From contig NZ_LWCU01000001.1 of the NCBI RefSeq assembly GCF_001650405.1, positions 90,311-154,310 on the forward strand: 64,000 nucleotides of DNA, in the 5' to 3' direction. The translations under genes and the position numbers were made by a program. The notes under the pieces are model-generated. The model saw only the letters and a list, made by a program, of their open reading frames with translations, ran no database searches and was not told the origin of the DNA. Of this stretch, positions 17,967 through 27,239 are shown one piece after another (the first letter of the stretch is position 1; each line of letters starts with the position of its first letter). The stretch comes from Microbacterium sp. H83 (lineage in GTDB: Bacteria; Actinomycetota; Actinomycetes; Actinomycetales; Microbacteriaceae).

Positions 17967-18620
17967 ATGGGGTCAGACCATTACTTCACTGCGGCCCCGG
18001 CCAGTCCTGAGAATCTGCGTACGATCCGTGTGTCGCTCGCAGGCCGCGAGCTGGATGTCACCACCGCTGGTGGCGTCTTCAGCCCGGATCGGCTGGATGC
18101 CGGAACCGCAGTCCTTCTCTCCAACATGCCTCCGGTGCCGCCGGGCGGCAATCTCCTCGACCTCGGGAGCGGATGGGGTCCGATCACGATGTCGATGGCG
18201 CTGTCCGCTCCCCACGCGACCGTCTGGGCGGTCGACGTGAACGAGAGGGCGCTGGACCTCGTCCGCAAGAACGCTGCCGCGCTGGGCCTCACCAACGTCA
18301 ACGCATCGCTGCCGGAGGATGTTCCCGCAGACGTCACGTTCCGCACGATCCGCTCGAACCCCCCTATCCGCGTGGGCAAGAACGAGCTGCATGGGCTGCT
18401 CGAGAAGTGGATCCCGAGACTGGACGATCGCAGCGACGCCTGGCTCGTGGTCCAGCGCAACCTCGGTGCGGACTCGCTCCAGCGATGGATCGGAGCGACG
18501 TTCCATCCGGGTTTCTCGGTCTACCGGACCGCCACGGCCAAGGGCTATCGCGTGCTGAAGGTCCGCAAGCACGGCACGCCGCCAACGGAGCCGATCGCCC
18601 TGAGCCCGTTCGCCGAATAG
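17967..18620 (+). CDS. Class I SAM-dependent methyltransferase (RsmC/YbxB-like)
   Basis: 217 residues. The SAM-binding motif I is LLDLGSGWGPI near residue 62, the acidic motif II is WAVDVNERAL, and the NPP catalytic motif appears as SNPPIRVGK near residue 132. NPP-type enzymes of this size methylate an exocyclic amino group, usually of a guanine in 16S rRNA. The exact target is not readable. A short N-terminal region (SDHYFTAAPASPENLRTIRVSLAG) matches the YbxB-like single-domain forms. Divergent from hflX. Confidence 0.87.
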   Translation: MGSDHYFTAAPASPENLRTIRVSLAGRELDVTTAGGVFSPDRLDAGTAVLLSNMPPVPPGGNLLDLGSGWGPITMSMALSAPHATVWAVDVNERALDLVRKNAAALGLTNVNASLPEDVPADVTFRTIRSNPPIRVGKNELHGLLEKWIPRLDDRSDAWLVVQRNLGADSLQRWIGATFHPGFSVYRTATAKGYRVLKVRKHGTPPTEPIALSPFAE

Positions 18621-18640
18621 TCGGCGTTCAGGGTCACCAC

Positions 18641-19513
18641 TCAGACGAGGTCGACCTCGCCGCTGAACACGAGCTGTGCAGGCCCGGACAGGGCCACGTG
18701 CTCGCCGTCCTCCGCAGCGAACATGCGCACTCCGAGTGTGCCCCCGGGTACGTCGACGCGCCAGTGCGAGGGCGCCTTCTCCCCCGCCCAGTAGCGAACG
18801 GCCAGAGCCGTCGCCGCGACCCCGGTGCCACAGCTCAGCGTCTCGCCCACCCCGCGCTCGGAGACGCGCATGCGCACGTGTCCGATCCCGTCTCGGACCA
18901 GCGGCTCGCCGGGGACGACGAACTCCACATTCGCCCCCGCGGGGAGTGCCGGGTCGAGATCGGGGGTGCGATGGAGTTCGAGGGATGCGAGCTCGGCATC
19001 GGATGCCAGTGCCACCACGACGTGCGGATTCCCCACGTCGATCCCGAGGCCGGGCCGCGTGACCGACAGGCCGTCGGCGCGGACCAGCGGGTCATCGCCC
19101 GACAGCTTCCAGAGCCCCAGGTCCACCTGGTAGCCGGTCTCGCTGCGGGTGACGTCGCGCACGCCGGCGCGCGTGCCGATGGGGAGGGTCGATCCGTGCT
19201 CGATCACCGCGAGCCCGGACCGCACGAGATAATGGGCGAAGACGCGGATGCCGTTGCCGCACATCTCCGCGATCGAGCCGTCAGCGTTCCGATAGTCCAT
19301 GAACCACTCGGCGGCGGGTTCGTCGTCGAGCGCCGCCCGGCCGTCGGCGATCGCCGAAGAGCGCACGACTCGCAGGATGCCGTCCGCACCGATGCCGAAG
19401 TGGCGATCGCACAGCACGGCCACCTGTTCGGCGGTCAGCTCGAGGGCGCCGTCCGGGTCGGCGATGATGATGAAGTCGTTGCCCGTGCCGTGACCCTTGG
19501 TGAATGCGACCAT
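18641..19513 (-). CDS. dapF: Diaminopimelate epimerase
   Basis: Interconverts LL- and meso-diaminopimelate for lysine and peptidoglycan cross-links, without cofactor. 290 residues. Both catalytic cysteines are visible: [14 protein letters not shown] near residue 81 and [17 protein letters not shown] near residue 218, together with [14 protein letters not shown] at the N terminus. The start is supported by TAGACT 6 nt upstream. dapA and dapB occur elsewhere in the window (31788 and 37484), so the lysine branch is scattered. Confidence 0.97.
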   Translation of the reverse strand: MVAFTKGHGTGNDFIIIADPDGALELTAEQVAVLCDRHFGIGADGILRVVRSSAIADGRAALDDEPAAEWFMDYRNADGSIAEMCGNGIRVFAHYLVRSGLAVIEHGSTLPIGTRAGVRDVTRSETGYQVDLGLWKLSGDDPLVRADGLSVTRPGLGIDVGNPHVVVALASDAELASLELHRTPDLDPALPAGANVEFVVPGEPLVRDGIGHVRMRVSERGVGETLSCGTGVAATALAVRYWAGEKAPSHWRVDVPGGTLGVRMFAAEDGEHVALSGPAQLVFSGEVDLV

Positions 19514-19519
19514 CCGTCC

Positions 19520-19525
19520 AGTCTA
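19520..19525 (-). promoter_or_regulatory. Leaderless -10 element of dapF
   Basis: Minus-strand TAGACT, then GGACGG, then the dapF ATG. Confidence 0.55.
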
Positions 19526-19535
19526 GAGAGCCGCC

Positions 19536-20003
19536 CTATGCGTCGGCGATGAGACGCTTGCCCGTCGTGGAGACCGCGAATCTCTCGTACCCGATCCCGT
19601 CGTAGAACCCGAGCACCGCCTCGTTCCCCTCGCGCACCATCAGCTGGACCTTCGGGCAGCCCATGGAGAGGAGAAGACGCTCCGCCTCTTCGACGAGCGC
19701 CCGGGCGATGCCTCGATGCCGGTGCGCCGCGGCGGTCGCGAGGTAGTACAGCCAGCCGCGGTGGCCGTCGTATCCTGCCATGACGCTGCCGACGATGGCG
19801 GTCGCCGCGCGGGCACCGCGAGCGCGCTCCGCGTCGTCGCCGACCGTGTGCTCGGCGACCAGGAAGAGTTCCGGCTGCACGGCCAGCTTGCGCTCGATGT
19901 CGCGTCGCGGATCGTTCCACGGACGGGTGAGACCCGCCTCGTTCCAGAGGGCGATGACGGAGTCCGTGTCTCCGGGCGCGAAGGCGCGGATCGTCGCCGT
20001 CAC
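19536..20003 (-). CDS. GNAT-family acetyltransferase (YpeA-like)
   Basis: 155 residues. It follows E. coli YpeA closely: ALWNEAGLTRPWNDPRRDIERKL, ELFLVAE, VGSVMAGYDGHRGWLYYLA and the acetyl-CoA loop HRHRGIARALVEEAERLLLSMGCPKVQL. An insertion of about 15 residues (VGDDAERARGARAAT) separates the second and third blocks. The physiological substrate is unknown. The GTG at 20001-20003 overlaps the stop of the upstream reductase-like gene by 4 nt, so the two are translationally coupled. Confidence 0.87.
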   Translation of the reverse strand: MTATIRAFAPGDTDSVIALWNEAGLTRPWNDPRRDIERKLAVQPELFLVAEHTVGDDAERARGARAATAIVGSVMAGYDGHRGWLYYLATAAAHRHRGIARALVEEAERLLLSMGCPKVQLMVREGNEAVLGFYDGIGYERFAVSTTGKRLIADA

Positions 20004-20575
20004 GCGAGGTCGCCGGTGGTCGAAGCCTCGGACGAGTCGCCGGACGACGAATCGGTGACGACGCGATAGCGGCCGCACAGGAAGCTGCGGTTGCGTGTCA
20101 CCTCGAGCAGTTCGAGGTCCAGCGGCCGTGGGAGCAACGGTGCGCCCGATCCCAGCGTGACCGGCGCATACTGCACCCACACCTCGTCGAGGAGACCCGC
20201 GTCGGCGAACTGTCCGGCGAGATCGCCGCCGCCGACCACCCACACATCGAGGCCCCCCGCCGCCTCGACCATGTCGCGATGAACCGTCGCCACGTCGCCC
20301 TCCGCCCGACGGATGTCGGCCCCCTCGGGGACCGTGAGCTCGCGGTGAGTGAACACCCACGTGGGCTGCGTGTATCCCCAGCGCCCTTCTTCGTGACGCA
20401 TGACCCAGTCGAACGTCGAGGATCCCATCGCCAGCGCGCCGATCCTCTTCTCGAATGCCGGATAGGCCATGGGGCCGTCTTCGTCGATCTCCTGCTTCAG
20501 AAGCCAGTCGAGCGAATGGTCCGCCGTCGCGATGAAGCCGTCGAGGCTGGACGCCGTGTAGAAGTGAGTCGCCAT
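20000..20575 (-). CDS. Dihydrofolate-reductase-fold protein (RibD C-terminal-like)
   Basis: 191 residues with the DHFR/RibD reductase fold: MATHFYTASSLDGFIATADHSLDWLL at the N terminus, LAMGSSTFDWVM, and the cofactor loop VWVVGGGDLAGQFADAGLLDEVWV near residue 110. Family members use NADPH on pterin or pyrimidine substrates, but most of these stand-alone forms have no known role. A genuine folA is present at 34168, so this is not the housekeeping DHFR. The tail is Ser/Asp-rich. Coupled to the downstream acetyltransferase. Confidence 0.82.
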   Translation of the reverse strand: MATHFYTASSLDGFIATADHSLDWLLKQEIDEDGPMAYPAFEKRIGALAMGSSTFDWVMRHEEGRWGYTQPTWVFTHRELTVPEGADIRRAEGDVATVHRDMVEAAGGLDVWVVGGGDLAGQFADAGLLDEVWVQYAPVTLGSGAPLLPRPLDLELLEVTRNRSFLCGRYRVVTDSSSGDSSEASTTGDLA

Positions 20576-20672
20576 GCGTCCAGGGTCTCACCTGCATCCG
20601 ACATCCGCGGGCGACCGCTCGTCGGAACCGGCGGACGGTCCCGCCCGGGCTCCGCGGTCGATCAGTCGTCGA

Positions 20673-21611
20673 TCAGTCGTCGATCAGCGTGGCCACGTCG
20701 ACGGGCGGCTGATGCCAGACCAGCTCCGGATAGCGCTTGAACCACGACACCTGACGCCGTGCATAGCGTCGCGTCAGGGCCTGCGTCTCCGCGATCGCCT
20801 CGGAGCGGGTCAGGCGCCCCTCGAGCTCGCCCAGTGCCTGTGCGTAGCCGATCGCGCGCGGGGCCGTGACTCCTCGTCGCAGTCCTCGTTCGCGCAGCAG
20901 CTCGACCTCGTCGACGAGGCCGGACTCCCACATCCGCTCCACCCGCGCGTCGAGACGTGCGACGAGTTCTTCTCTCGGGACGTGCAGGCCGATCACGCGC
21001 GTGTCCGCCTGCCAGAGGAGCGGCTTCTCCGGAAGGGCGGCCCCGTACGTGGCCCGGCCCTGTTCGAGCACCTCGAGCGCTCTCACCACGCGCCTCCCGT
21101 TCTTCGGATCGACGCGAGCCGCAGTGGCGGGGTCGAGCGCTCTGATCCGCTCCATCAGCGGCGCCACGCCCTGCTCTTCGAGGTCGCGCTCCAGCCGCTC
21201 GCGGAGCTCGGGGTCCCGCGGTGGGAAGGAGAAGTCGTACACGACGCTGGACACATACAGTCCCGATCCCCCGACGAGGATGGCGTCTCCCCCGCGGCTC
21301 TGGATGTCCATGACCGCCGATCGCGCCAGCGGCTGATACCACGCCACAGCCGCTTCCTGCTCGACGTCCCGGACATCGAGGAGATGATGCGGGATCCCTC
21401 GCCGGTCCTCCGGTGGGAGCTTCGCGGTGCCGATGTCCATGCCGCGATACAGCTGCATGGCGTCGGCATTGACGATCTCAGCGGGATTGCCTCGCGCGCG
21501 CAGCGCTTCCGCGAGGTCGAGGGCGAGGTCGCTCTTTCCGGTTCCGGTCGCGCCGACCACCGCCCAGAGGCGTCGCGGCGACGGCGAGAGGCTCGCGTCC
21601 GCTGCCCTCAC
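20673..21611 (-). CDS. miaA: tRNA dimethylallyltransferase
   Basis: Adds the dimethylallyl group to A37 of tRNAs reading UNN codons; MiaB then methylthiolates it. About 312 residues. Signatures are the P loop [56 protein letters not shown] and the C-terminal [16 protein letters not shown] with [13 protein letters not shown]. The GTG at 21609-21611 overlaps the miaB stop by 4 nt and is preferred over an ATG 26 codons upstream that would overlap miaB further. Two tandem copies of GATCAGTCGTC lie at the stop codon. Confidence 0.94.
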   Translation of the reverse strand: MRAADASLSPSPRRLWAVVGATGTGKSDLALDLAEALRARGNPAEIVNADAMQLYRGMDIGTAKLPPEDRRGIPHHLLDVRDVEQEAAVAWYQPLARSAVMDIQSRGGDAILVGGSGLYVSSVVYDFSFPPRDPELRERLERDLEEQGVAPLMERIRALDPATAARVDPKNGRRVVRALEVLEQGRATYGAALPEKPLLWQADTRVIGLHVPREELVARLDARVERMWESGLVDEVELLRERGLRRGVTAPRAIGYAQALGELEGRLTRSEAIAETQALTRRYARRQVSWFKRYPELVWHQPPVDVATLIDD

Positions 21612-23155
21612 ACGCCGACGCGCAGGGTCGGGAGCCCGAGCGACACGGCGCGCGGGGCCCCGCCACCCGAGGGTGCGGGAACGGCGCACGATTCGGACTG
21701 CGACCGATCCCAGGCGTCGCCGCCGCGGGTGCGTCGGATGCGCAGCGGGGAACCCGTCGGATCGTCGGCGAGGAGATGGAACGGCGCCGCGTGAGTGATC
21801 GTGACGGTGACCGCGTCACCGGGACGCGGGATCTCGGATCCCGGCGTCACCTCGAAGTGGACGAGGCGGTTGTCCTCGCCGCGACCGGTGAGGCGGTGCG
21901 TCTCCGCATCCTTCTTGCCCTCGCCGGTGGAGACGAGCACCTCGACCTCGCGGCCCACCTGCTTCTGGTTCTCTTCCAGGGAGATGCGCTCCTGAAGCGC
22001 GAGGAGCCGGTTGTAGCGCTCCTGGACGATCGCCTTCGGCACCTGTTCGTCCATGGTGGCCGCGGGCGTGCCCTCCCGAATCGAGTACTGGAACGTGAAC
22101 GCGCTCGCGAACCGCGCCTGCTCCACGACCCGGAGCGTGTCCTCGAAGTCCTCATCTGTCTCGCCGGGGAAGCCGACGATGATGTCGGTCGTGATCGCGG
22201 CGTGCGGGATACGCTCGCGAACGCGATCCAGGATGCCGAGAAACCGCTCGCTCCGATACGAGCGCCGCATCGCCTTGAGGATGCGGTCACTGCCCGACTG
22301 CAGGGGCATGTGCAGCTGCGGCATCACGCTGGGCGTCTCCGCCATGGCATCGATGACGTCATCGGTGAACGCGGCAGGATGCGGACTCGTGAAGCGGACG
22401 CGCTCCAGTCCGTCGATCTCGCCGACTGCCCGCAGCAGCTTGCCGAAGGCCTGGCGATCACCGAACTCGACACCGTACGAGTTCACGTTCTGTCCGAGGA
22501 GTGTCACCTCGATCGCGCCGTCATCGACGAGCAGGCGGATCTCATTGAGGATGTCACCCGGCCGACGGTCCTTCTCCTTGCCGCGGAGGCTCGGCACGAT
22601 GCAGAAGGTGCAGGTGTTGTTGCATCCCACGGAGATCGACACCCAGCCGCTGTGCGCCGAGTCCCGCTTGGTCGGGAGAGTCGAGGGGAAGACCTCGAGC
22701 GATTCGAGGATCTCGAGCTCCGCCTCGCCGTTGTGCCGCGCGCGCTCGAGGAGCCCGGGGAGCGAGCCCATGTTGTGTGTGCCGAAGACCACATCGACCC
22801 AGGGGGCCTTGTCGAGCACCGCCTGCTTGTCCATCTGCGCGAGGCATCCGCCGACGGCGATCTGCATGCCGCCCTTGCGCCGCTTCACGGCCGCGAGCTG
22901 ACCGAGCGTGCCGTAGAGCTTGCCGGCGGCGTTGTCACGGACGGCGCACGTGTTGATGATGACGACGTCGGCCTCGTCGCCGTTCTCTGCCCGGATGTAC
23001 CCCGCGCTCTCGAGCGACCCCGAGAGGCGCTCGGAGTCGTGGACGTTCATCTGGCACCCGAAGGTGCGGACCTCGTACGAGCGCTGGCGCCCGTCGAGGT
23101 CGATTGCCGCCGACGACGAGGAGATGATCGTCGGCTCACTGCGCGGGATAGTCAT
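21608..23155 (-). CDS. miaB: tRNA-2-methylthio-N6-dimethylallyladenosine synthase
   Basis: Radical-SAM methylthiotransferase acting on i6A37. 515 residues. The N-terminal domain holds three cluster cysteines ([21 protein letters not shown]) and the radical SAM triad is CNNTCTFC near residue 183. A TRAM domain follows near residue 395. After it comes a C-terminal tail of about 45 residues, rich in Arg, Gly and Ser, that the family does not need. GGAGCAATC precedes the ATG. Forms the miaB-miaA operon, which acts in sequence on the same nucleoside. Confidence 0.95.
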   Translation of the reverse strand: MTIPRSEPTIISSSSAAIDLDGRQRSYEVRTFGCQMNVHDSERLSGSLESAGYIRAENGDEADVVIINTCAVRDNAAGKLYGTLGQLAAVKRRKGGMQIAVGGCLAQMDKQAVLDKAPWVDVVFGTHNMGSLPGLLERARHNGEAELEILESLEVFPSTLPTKRDSAHSGWVSISVGCNNTCTFCIVPSLRGKEKDRRPGDILNEIRLLVDDGAIEVTLLGQNVNSYGVEFGDRQAFGKLLRAVGEIDGLERVRFTSPHPAAFTDDVIDAMAETPSVMPQLHMPLQSGSDRILKAMRRSYRSERFLGILDRVRERIPHAAITTDIIVGFPGETDEDFEDTLRVVEQARFASAFTFQYSIREGTPAATMDEQVPKAIVQERYNRLLALQERISLEENQKQVGREVEVLVSTGEGKKDAETHRLTGRGEDNRLVHFEVTPGSEIPRPGDAVTVTITHAAPFHLLADDPTGSPLRIRRTRGGDAWDRSQSESCAVPAPSGGGAPRAVSLGLPTLRVGV

Positions 23156-23216
23156 GATTGCTCCATTGTACGAGCGCGCTCCGCGGTCGCCCGCTGCGCA
23201 GCAGGGTCGGACCGGA

Positions 23217-24110
23217 TCAGTCGGACTCGGTGAAACGGACGCCCGATGTCGGTCGCCCGAACGACGCCTCCGCGAGTGCGGTCTTCGCCGCGGTCATGGC
23301 GACGGATCCGTTGTATCCGCGCCGCGACAGCTGTCCGACGAGCCGACGGAGGGCTGTATCGCCGTCGAGACGAGCGAGACCCCGCGCCTTCGTGCGTGCG
23401 TAGTCGAGCGCGCGCTCCGTGTCGTCGTCCGGCACCTCGTCGAGGGCCGCGTCGATCACGTCGCGGGGAACACCCCGTTGCGCGAGTGCCCGCGCGAGCG
23501 CCACTCTGCCCTGCCCCTTGCGCTCGATCCCCGAGGCGACGAGCTGCCCGGCGAGCACCGCATCGTCGAGATACCCGCGACGGCCGAAGTCGTCGAGGAT
23601 GTCGTCGATGGTGCCGGCATCGAGTCTGTCCGGGTCGGCGCCGAATCCCTTGAGGACCATCCTCGCCTCGGACACCGACAGGGATCGCATGCGGAGCTTG
23701 CGCACCAGCAGCTCCTCGGCGGCAGCGCGAAGGCCCGAAGCATCCGATCCCTCAGGATCATGCCTCTGCGACTCCTCGGACTCGAGCGCGCGGAGACGAG
23801 GTGCGTTTCTCGCCGAGGCGCCGCGGGCGGGGTGCCGATCGCTCGGCCCTCGGGTGTCGACCGACGCGGCGGGACGCGGCATCCTGCCGGCGACATCGTC
23901 GCTCCACGTCGAGCGCCACACAGCCGGTTCACCTCGGCCACTCTCTTCGGCTTCGACGGACGCCCGTGCTCCTTCGCCTGACGCGCGGCCTCTCGGCTCC
24001 GTGTCACCGACGATCGCCGCGTCATCGGCACCGGTCGGTCGCGGCGTGTGTCGGCCGAAGAGCGGGATGACGGGGGCGAGGTCGTCAGACCCGCCCCCGC
24101 CGTCACGCAC
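23217..24110 (-). CDS. recX: Recombination regulator RecX, with long N-terminal extension
   Basis: Modulates RecA filaments. The RecX domain occupies roughly the last 160 residues: [65 protein letters not shown] and [19 protein letters not shown], the usual three-helix repeats. The first 130 or so residues are low-complexity Arg/Pro/Ala/Ser sequence without recognisable domain, so the true start could lie further in than the GTG used here. It begins 39 bp after recA on the same strand and is probably co-transcribed by readthrough. Confidence 0.88.
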   Translation of the reverse strand: MRDGGGGSDDLAPVIPLFGRHTPRPTGADDAAIVGDTEPRGRASGEGARASVEAEESGRGEPAVWRSTWSDDVAGRMPRPAASVDTRGPSDRHPARGASARNAPRLRALESEESQRHDPEGSDASGLRAAAEELLVRKLRMRSLSVSEARMVLKGFGADPDRLDAGTIDDILDDFGRRGYLDDAVLAGQLVASGIERKGQGRVALARALAQRGVPRDVIDAALDEVPDDDTERALDYARTKARGLARLDGDTALRRLVGQLSRRGYNGSVAMTAAKTALAEASFGRPTSGVRFTESD

Positions 24111-24149
24111 GGCTCGCTCCCGCCTCGAAGCGCCCCCCGGAGATCATCG

Positions 24150-25193
24150 TCACGCCGGGCGACGCTCGGCGAGCTCGTCTGCCGGAGCCTCGGACGCGCC
24201 GCCGATGCCCAGCTTCTGCTTGATCTGCGTCTCGATCGCGAGAGCGATGTCCGGGTTCTTGAGCAGGAAGGAACGCGCGTTCTCCTTGCCCTGACCGAGC
24301 TGGTCGCCGTCGTAGGTGTACCACGAACCGGACTTCTTCACGATTCCGTGATCCACACCGAAGTCGATGAGGCTTCCCTCACGGGAGATGCCCACCCCGT
24401 ACAGGATGTCGAACTCCGCCTGCTTGAAGGGCGGAGCCATCTTGTTCTTCACGACCTTGACCCTGGTCCGGTTTCCGACCGCGTCGGTACCGTCCTTCAG
24501 CGTCTCGATGCGCCGGATGTCCATACGCACGGACGCGTAGAACTTCAGGGCCTTTCCACCCGCGGTGGTCTCGGGCGAGCCGAAAAACACGCCGATCTTC
24601 TCGCGCAGCTGGTTGATGAAGATCATGGTGGTGTTGGTCTGGTTGAGACCACCGGTGAGCTTTCGCAGCGCCTGAGACATCAGTCGCGCCTGGAGACCGA
24701 CGTGGGAGTCGCCCATCTCACCCTCGATCTCCGCCCGCGGCACGAGAGCCGCCACGGAGTCGATGACGATCAGATCGATGGCGCCGGACCGGACCAGCAT
24801 GTCCGCGATCTCGAGTGCCTGCTCGCCGGTGTCGGGCTGCGACACGAGCAGAGCATCGATGTCCACGCCGAGCTTCGCCGCGTAGTCGGGGTCGAGCGCG
24901 TGCTCCGCATCGATGAACGCGGCGATGCCGCCGGCGCGCTGCGCGTTGGCGATCGCGTGAAGCGTGAGGGTCGTCTTACCCGAGGATTCCGGACCGTAGA
25001 TCTCGACGATGCGGCCACGCGGGAGCCCTCCGACGCCGAGAGCGACATCGAGGGCGATGGAGCCGGTCGGGATCACGGCGACGGGCGCGCGCTCATCGCT
25101 GCCCAGCCGCATGACCGAGCCCTTTCCGAACTGGCGATCGATCTGGGCGAGTGCGGTCTCGAGGGACTTCTCGCGGTCTGCGGGAGATGGCAT
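24150..25193 (-). CDS. recA: Recombinase RecA
   Basis: Catalyses homologous strand exchange and triggers LexA self-cleavage. 347 residues, no intein. Walker [15 protein letters not shown] is near residue 70, Walker [40 protein letters not shown] near residue 142 onward, and loop 2 includes [23 protein letters not shown] good AGGAG site precedes the ATG. A candidate LexA box lies about 200 bp upstream. Confidence 0.99.
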   Translation of the reverse strand: MPSPADREKSLETALAQIDRQFGKGSVMRLGSDERAPVAVIPTGSIALDVALGVGGLPRGRIVEIYGPESSGKTTLTLHAIANAQRAGGIAAFIDAEHALDPDYAAKLGVDIDALLVSQPDTGEQALEIADMLVRSGAIDLIVIDSVAALVPRAEIEGEMGDSHVGLQARLMSQALRKLTGGLNQTNTTMIFINQLREKIGVFFGSPETTAGGKALKFYASVRMDIRRIETLKDGTDAVGNRTRVKVVKNKMAPPFKQAEFDILYGVGISREGSLIDFGVDHGIVKKSGSWYTYDGDQLGQGKENARSFLLKNPDIALAIETQIKQKLGIGGASEAPADELAERRPA

Positions 25194-25490
25194 GTCGTGC
25201 TCCTATGGTGCTCGCGTGGTGCCGCCTGTAGGCTGTCGCGGTCATCCCGGCTGGGACGAACTCTCCGACAAGGCGTATGGCTCTTCGGCCTGTCATCACC
25301 GTAGGAGCGACCACCGACATTGCGTCGTCAGCGCTGGAAAACGGGGAGGACGAGAATCCCGAACCACTTGTGCAGAACACTACGCCGATATCGAACACAT
25401 CTTCGACGACACGCCGAGGACACGAGTGCGAGGTCCGCACATCGAGACCGCGAGGTCCGAGGCGCCCGAGCAGTCGGAGACGGGAGCGCG
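25194..25490. other. recA upstream region, no gene seen
   Basis: 297 bases between recA and DUF3046 with no convincing coding potential on either strand. On the minus strand it holds a TAGTGT hexamer (25377-25382) and, just upstream of it, the LexA-like box at 25391. It therefore reads as the recA promoter with a leader of up to about 180 nt. Confidence 0.5.
25391..25406. promoter_or_regulatory. lexA box: LexA (SOS) box candidate of recA
   Basis: TCGAACACATCTTCGA matches the actinobacterial SOS palindrome TCGAACNNNNGTTCGA except for one base (C for G in the right half). Position relative to the TAGTGT hexamer at 25377-25382 would let LexA cover the promoter. Confidence 0.6.
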
Positions 25491-25715
25491 TCAGTGCCGC
25501 CGCGGCTCCAGCCGGCCCGCACCGTGACGGCGCTCCACGGGGACATCGGCCTCGACGCACAGCGCCATCCAGATGTCGCGCGGCGGGACGCCGGCGTCGA
25601 GCGCCTCGTTCGCCGTGCGGTCGCCCACCTGCCTCAGAACGAGATCGGTGACGAGAGACGTGGCGCGTCCGCCGAATTCCGCGTCGACGGCGCGGAGGAA
25701 CTCACTGCGTCGCAT
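25491..25715 (-). CDS. DUF3046 protein
   Basis: 74 residues, beginning MRRSEFLRAVDAEFGGRATSLVTDLVLRQVGDRTANEALDAGVPPRDIWMALC. This is the short all-helical DUF3046 family found next to recA in many actinobacteria. The upstream in-frame extension is out of family and was rejected. It lies 19 bp downstream of clgR and probably shares its transcript. Function unknown; the constant position beside recA suggests a link to DNA repair or stress, but nothing in the sequence shows one. Confidence 0.85.
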   Translation of the reverse strand: MRRSEFLRAVDAEFGGRATSLVTDLVLRQVGDRTANEALDAGVPPRDIWMALCVEADVPVERRHGAGRLEPRRH

Positions 25716-25734
25716 GAGATGTGGACGGCGGCGC

Positions 25735-26043
25735 TCAGTGCAGCGAGAGCTCGGGCTCGACCGATGCGACCAGGTCGTCGGGGACGACATCCGGGAAGAC
25801 CTGGATGCCTTCGAGCACCGAGATGCGATCGCCGACCTCGCGCATGATGGTCGAGATCGGGACGTCGAGCGCGTCGGCGACGGAGGCGAGGATCTCGCTC
25901 GATGCCTCCTTCTGACCGCGCTCGACCTCGCTGAGGTATCCGAGAGCGACCGAAGCCTTGCTCGCGACCTGACGGAGGGTCCGGCCCTTCTGCAGGCGGA
26001 AGTCCCTCAGTACATCGCCGATTTCCTGTCGTACGAGAATCAT
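25735..26043 (-). CDS. clgR: XRE-family regulator, ClgR-like
   Basis: 102 residues. An N-terminal helix-turn-helix (IGDVLRDFRLQKGRTLRQVASKASVALGYLSEVERGQKEASSEILASVADALDVPI) covers residues 8-65 and a short acidic tail follows. It matches ClgR, which activates clp protease and other proteostasis genes in mycobacteria, corynebacteria and Streptomyces and is itself degraded by Clp. The usual C-terminal hydrophobic degron appears only as ELSLH. A very strong GGAGGAGG site precedes the ATG, unlike the leaderless genes around it. Confidence 0.88.
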   Translation of the reverse strand: MILVRQEIGDVLRDFRLQKGRTLRQVASKASVALGYLSEVERGQKEASSEILASVADALDVPISTIMREVGDRISVLEGIQVFPDVVPDDLVASVEPELSLH

Positions 26044-26094
26044 CGGAACCTCCTCCCAGATCGCTTCACCGGAGTCTCCCCCGATGAGATCGCC

Positions 26095-26100
26095 AGTCTA
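26095..26100 (-). promoter_or_regulatory. Candidate clgR -10 element and upstream inverted repeat
   Basis: Minus-strand TAGACT lies 51 nt before clgR, giving a leader long enough for the strong ribosome site. Further upstream, TGTGCT (26137-26142) and AGCACA (26152-26157) form a 6-9-6 inverted repeat that could be a regulator site. The 141-bp clgR-cinA interval holds no gene. Confidence 0.4.
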
Positions 26101-26184
26101 ATCCAACCGACTTTCACAGAACCTACCTTTGCACGCTGTGCTTTAGGTGTGAGCACATAGGACTCAACCTCCATCACGCGACCG

Positions 26185-26667
26185 CTATTCCCGTGTCATC
26201 CGGTGGAGAAGGTCGAGCGCCGCGGCGACCGCCTGGGCACGCACGGCCTCACGATCCCCGGCGAATCGATAAACCTCCGCCGCCGAGTCCTCCGGCGTGA
26301 CCACGGCCACGTGCACCGTCCCGACCGGCTGGCCGTCAGGAGAGTCGGGGCCCGCGATCCCGGTCGTCGAGACTCCGACGTCCGCGGGGCGCTCGTCCAC
26401 GCTCACTGCCGAGCGCACGCCGTCCGCCATCTGCAGCGCCACCTCGCGATGCACCGGGCCGTGTGCCGCGAGCAGAGCGGCCTCCACACGCAGGAGGCTG
26501 TGCTTGACCGGCGTCGCGTAGGCGACCACGCCGCCGAGAAGCGATGCGGACGCACCCGGCACGGAGACGATGGCAGCCGAGACGGCCCCACCCGTCAGCG
26601 ACTCGGCCACCCCCAGCGTCCAGCCCCGCTGCCGGAGCGATCGGAGCGCGTCCTCCGCGATGCTCAC
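26185..26667 (-). CDS. CinA C-terminal domain protein (nicotinamide-nucleotide amidohydrolase)
   Basis: 160 residues, the stand-alone PncC-type amidohydrolase domain without the N-terminal molybdopterin-binding-like part of full CinA. Motifs are TLGVAESLTGGAVSAAIVSVPGASASLLGGVVAYATPVKHSLL near residue 17 and STTGIAGPDSPDGQPVGTVHVAV near residue 98. It converts NMN to nicotinate mononucleotide in NAD salvage where tested. The GTG start overlaps the pgsA stop by 4 nt, so translation is coupled. Confidence 0.9.
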   Translation of the reverse strand: MSIAEDALRSLRQRGWTLGVAESLTGGAVSAAIVSVPGASASLLGGVVAYATPVKHSLLRVEAALLAAHGPVHREVALQMADGVRSAVSVDERPADVGVSTTGIAGPDSPDGQPVGTVHVAVVTPEDSAAEVYRFAGDREAVRAQAVAAALDLLHRMTRE

Positions 26668-27239
26668 GATGCCTGCCGCGCGCCTCGCACCTGGGCGACG
26701 ATGTAGTCGATGCCGCTCGCCACGGTGAGGATCAGCACGACGATCATGAGCACGGCCGTCACGACCACCCAGGGGCCCAACCCGATGAAGACGTGCAACG
26801 GGAGCAGCGCCCACCCGAGAGCGACGCCCTGCGCGGCGGTCTTGATCTTGCCCATCCACGCCGCCGCGACCACGTGCTGCCTCACGACCATGAACCGGTG
26901 GATGGTGATGCCCCACTCCCGGACGAGGATGACGATCACGAGCCACCACTGCAGCTCGCCCAGGACGGCGAGTCCGATGAACCCGGCACCGGTCAGGAGC
27001 TTGTCGGCGATCGGATCCCACAGCTTGCCGAAGTCGCTCACGATGTCGTATCGGCGGGCCAGGTACCCGTCGACCCAGTCGGTCGAGATCGCGATCACGA
27101 AGAGGATCCCCGCGACCCATCGGATCGTGACGTCCTCGAGACCGAAGGTCCCGCCGAGCAGCAGCAGGATGAAGAAGACGACGGCGAGCGGGATGCGCGC
27201 GACGGTGATCGCGTTGGGGAGCTGCCGAGGGATCGTCAT
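26664..27239 (-). CDS. pgsA: CDP-diacylglycerol-glycerol-3-phosphate phosphatidyltransferase family
   Basis: Integral membrane enzyme of phospholipid synthesis, making phosphatidylglycerol phosphate. 191 residues, about five or six membrane segments. The CDP-alcohol phosphotransferase signature D-x2-DG-x2-AR-x8-G-x3-D-x3-D reads DWVDGYLARRYDIVSDFGKLWDPIAD near residue 46. Its ATG overlaps the ftsK stop by one base and its own stop overlaps the cinA-like gene, so ftsK, pgsA and the amidohydrolase form one operon. Confidence 0.93.
   Translation of the reverse strand: MTIPRQLPNAITVARIPLAVVFFILLLLGGTFGLEDVTIRWVAGILFVIAISTDWVDGYLARRYDIVSDFGKLWDPIADKLLTGAGFIGLAVLGELQWWLVIVILVREWGITIHRFMVVRQHVVAAAWMGKIKTAAQGVALGWALLPLHVFIGLGPWVVVTAVLMIVVLILTVASGIDYIVAQVRGARQAS

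Noticed and set aside
26137-26157. TGTGCT-N9-AGCACA as a CRP site
   Set aside because: Spacing and half-sites do not match the CRP consensus; kept only as an unassigned inverted repeat near clgR.
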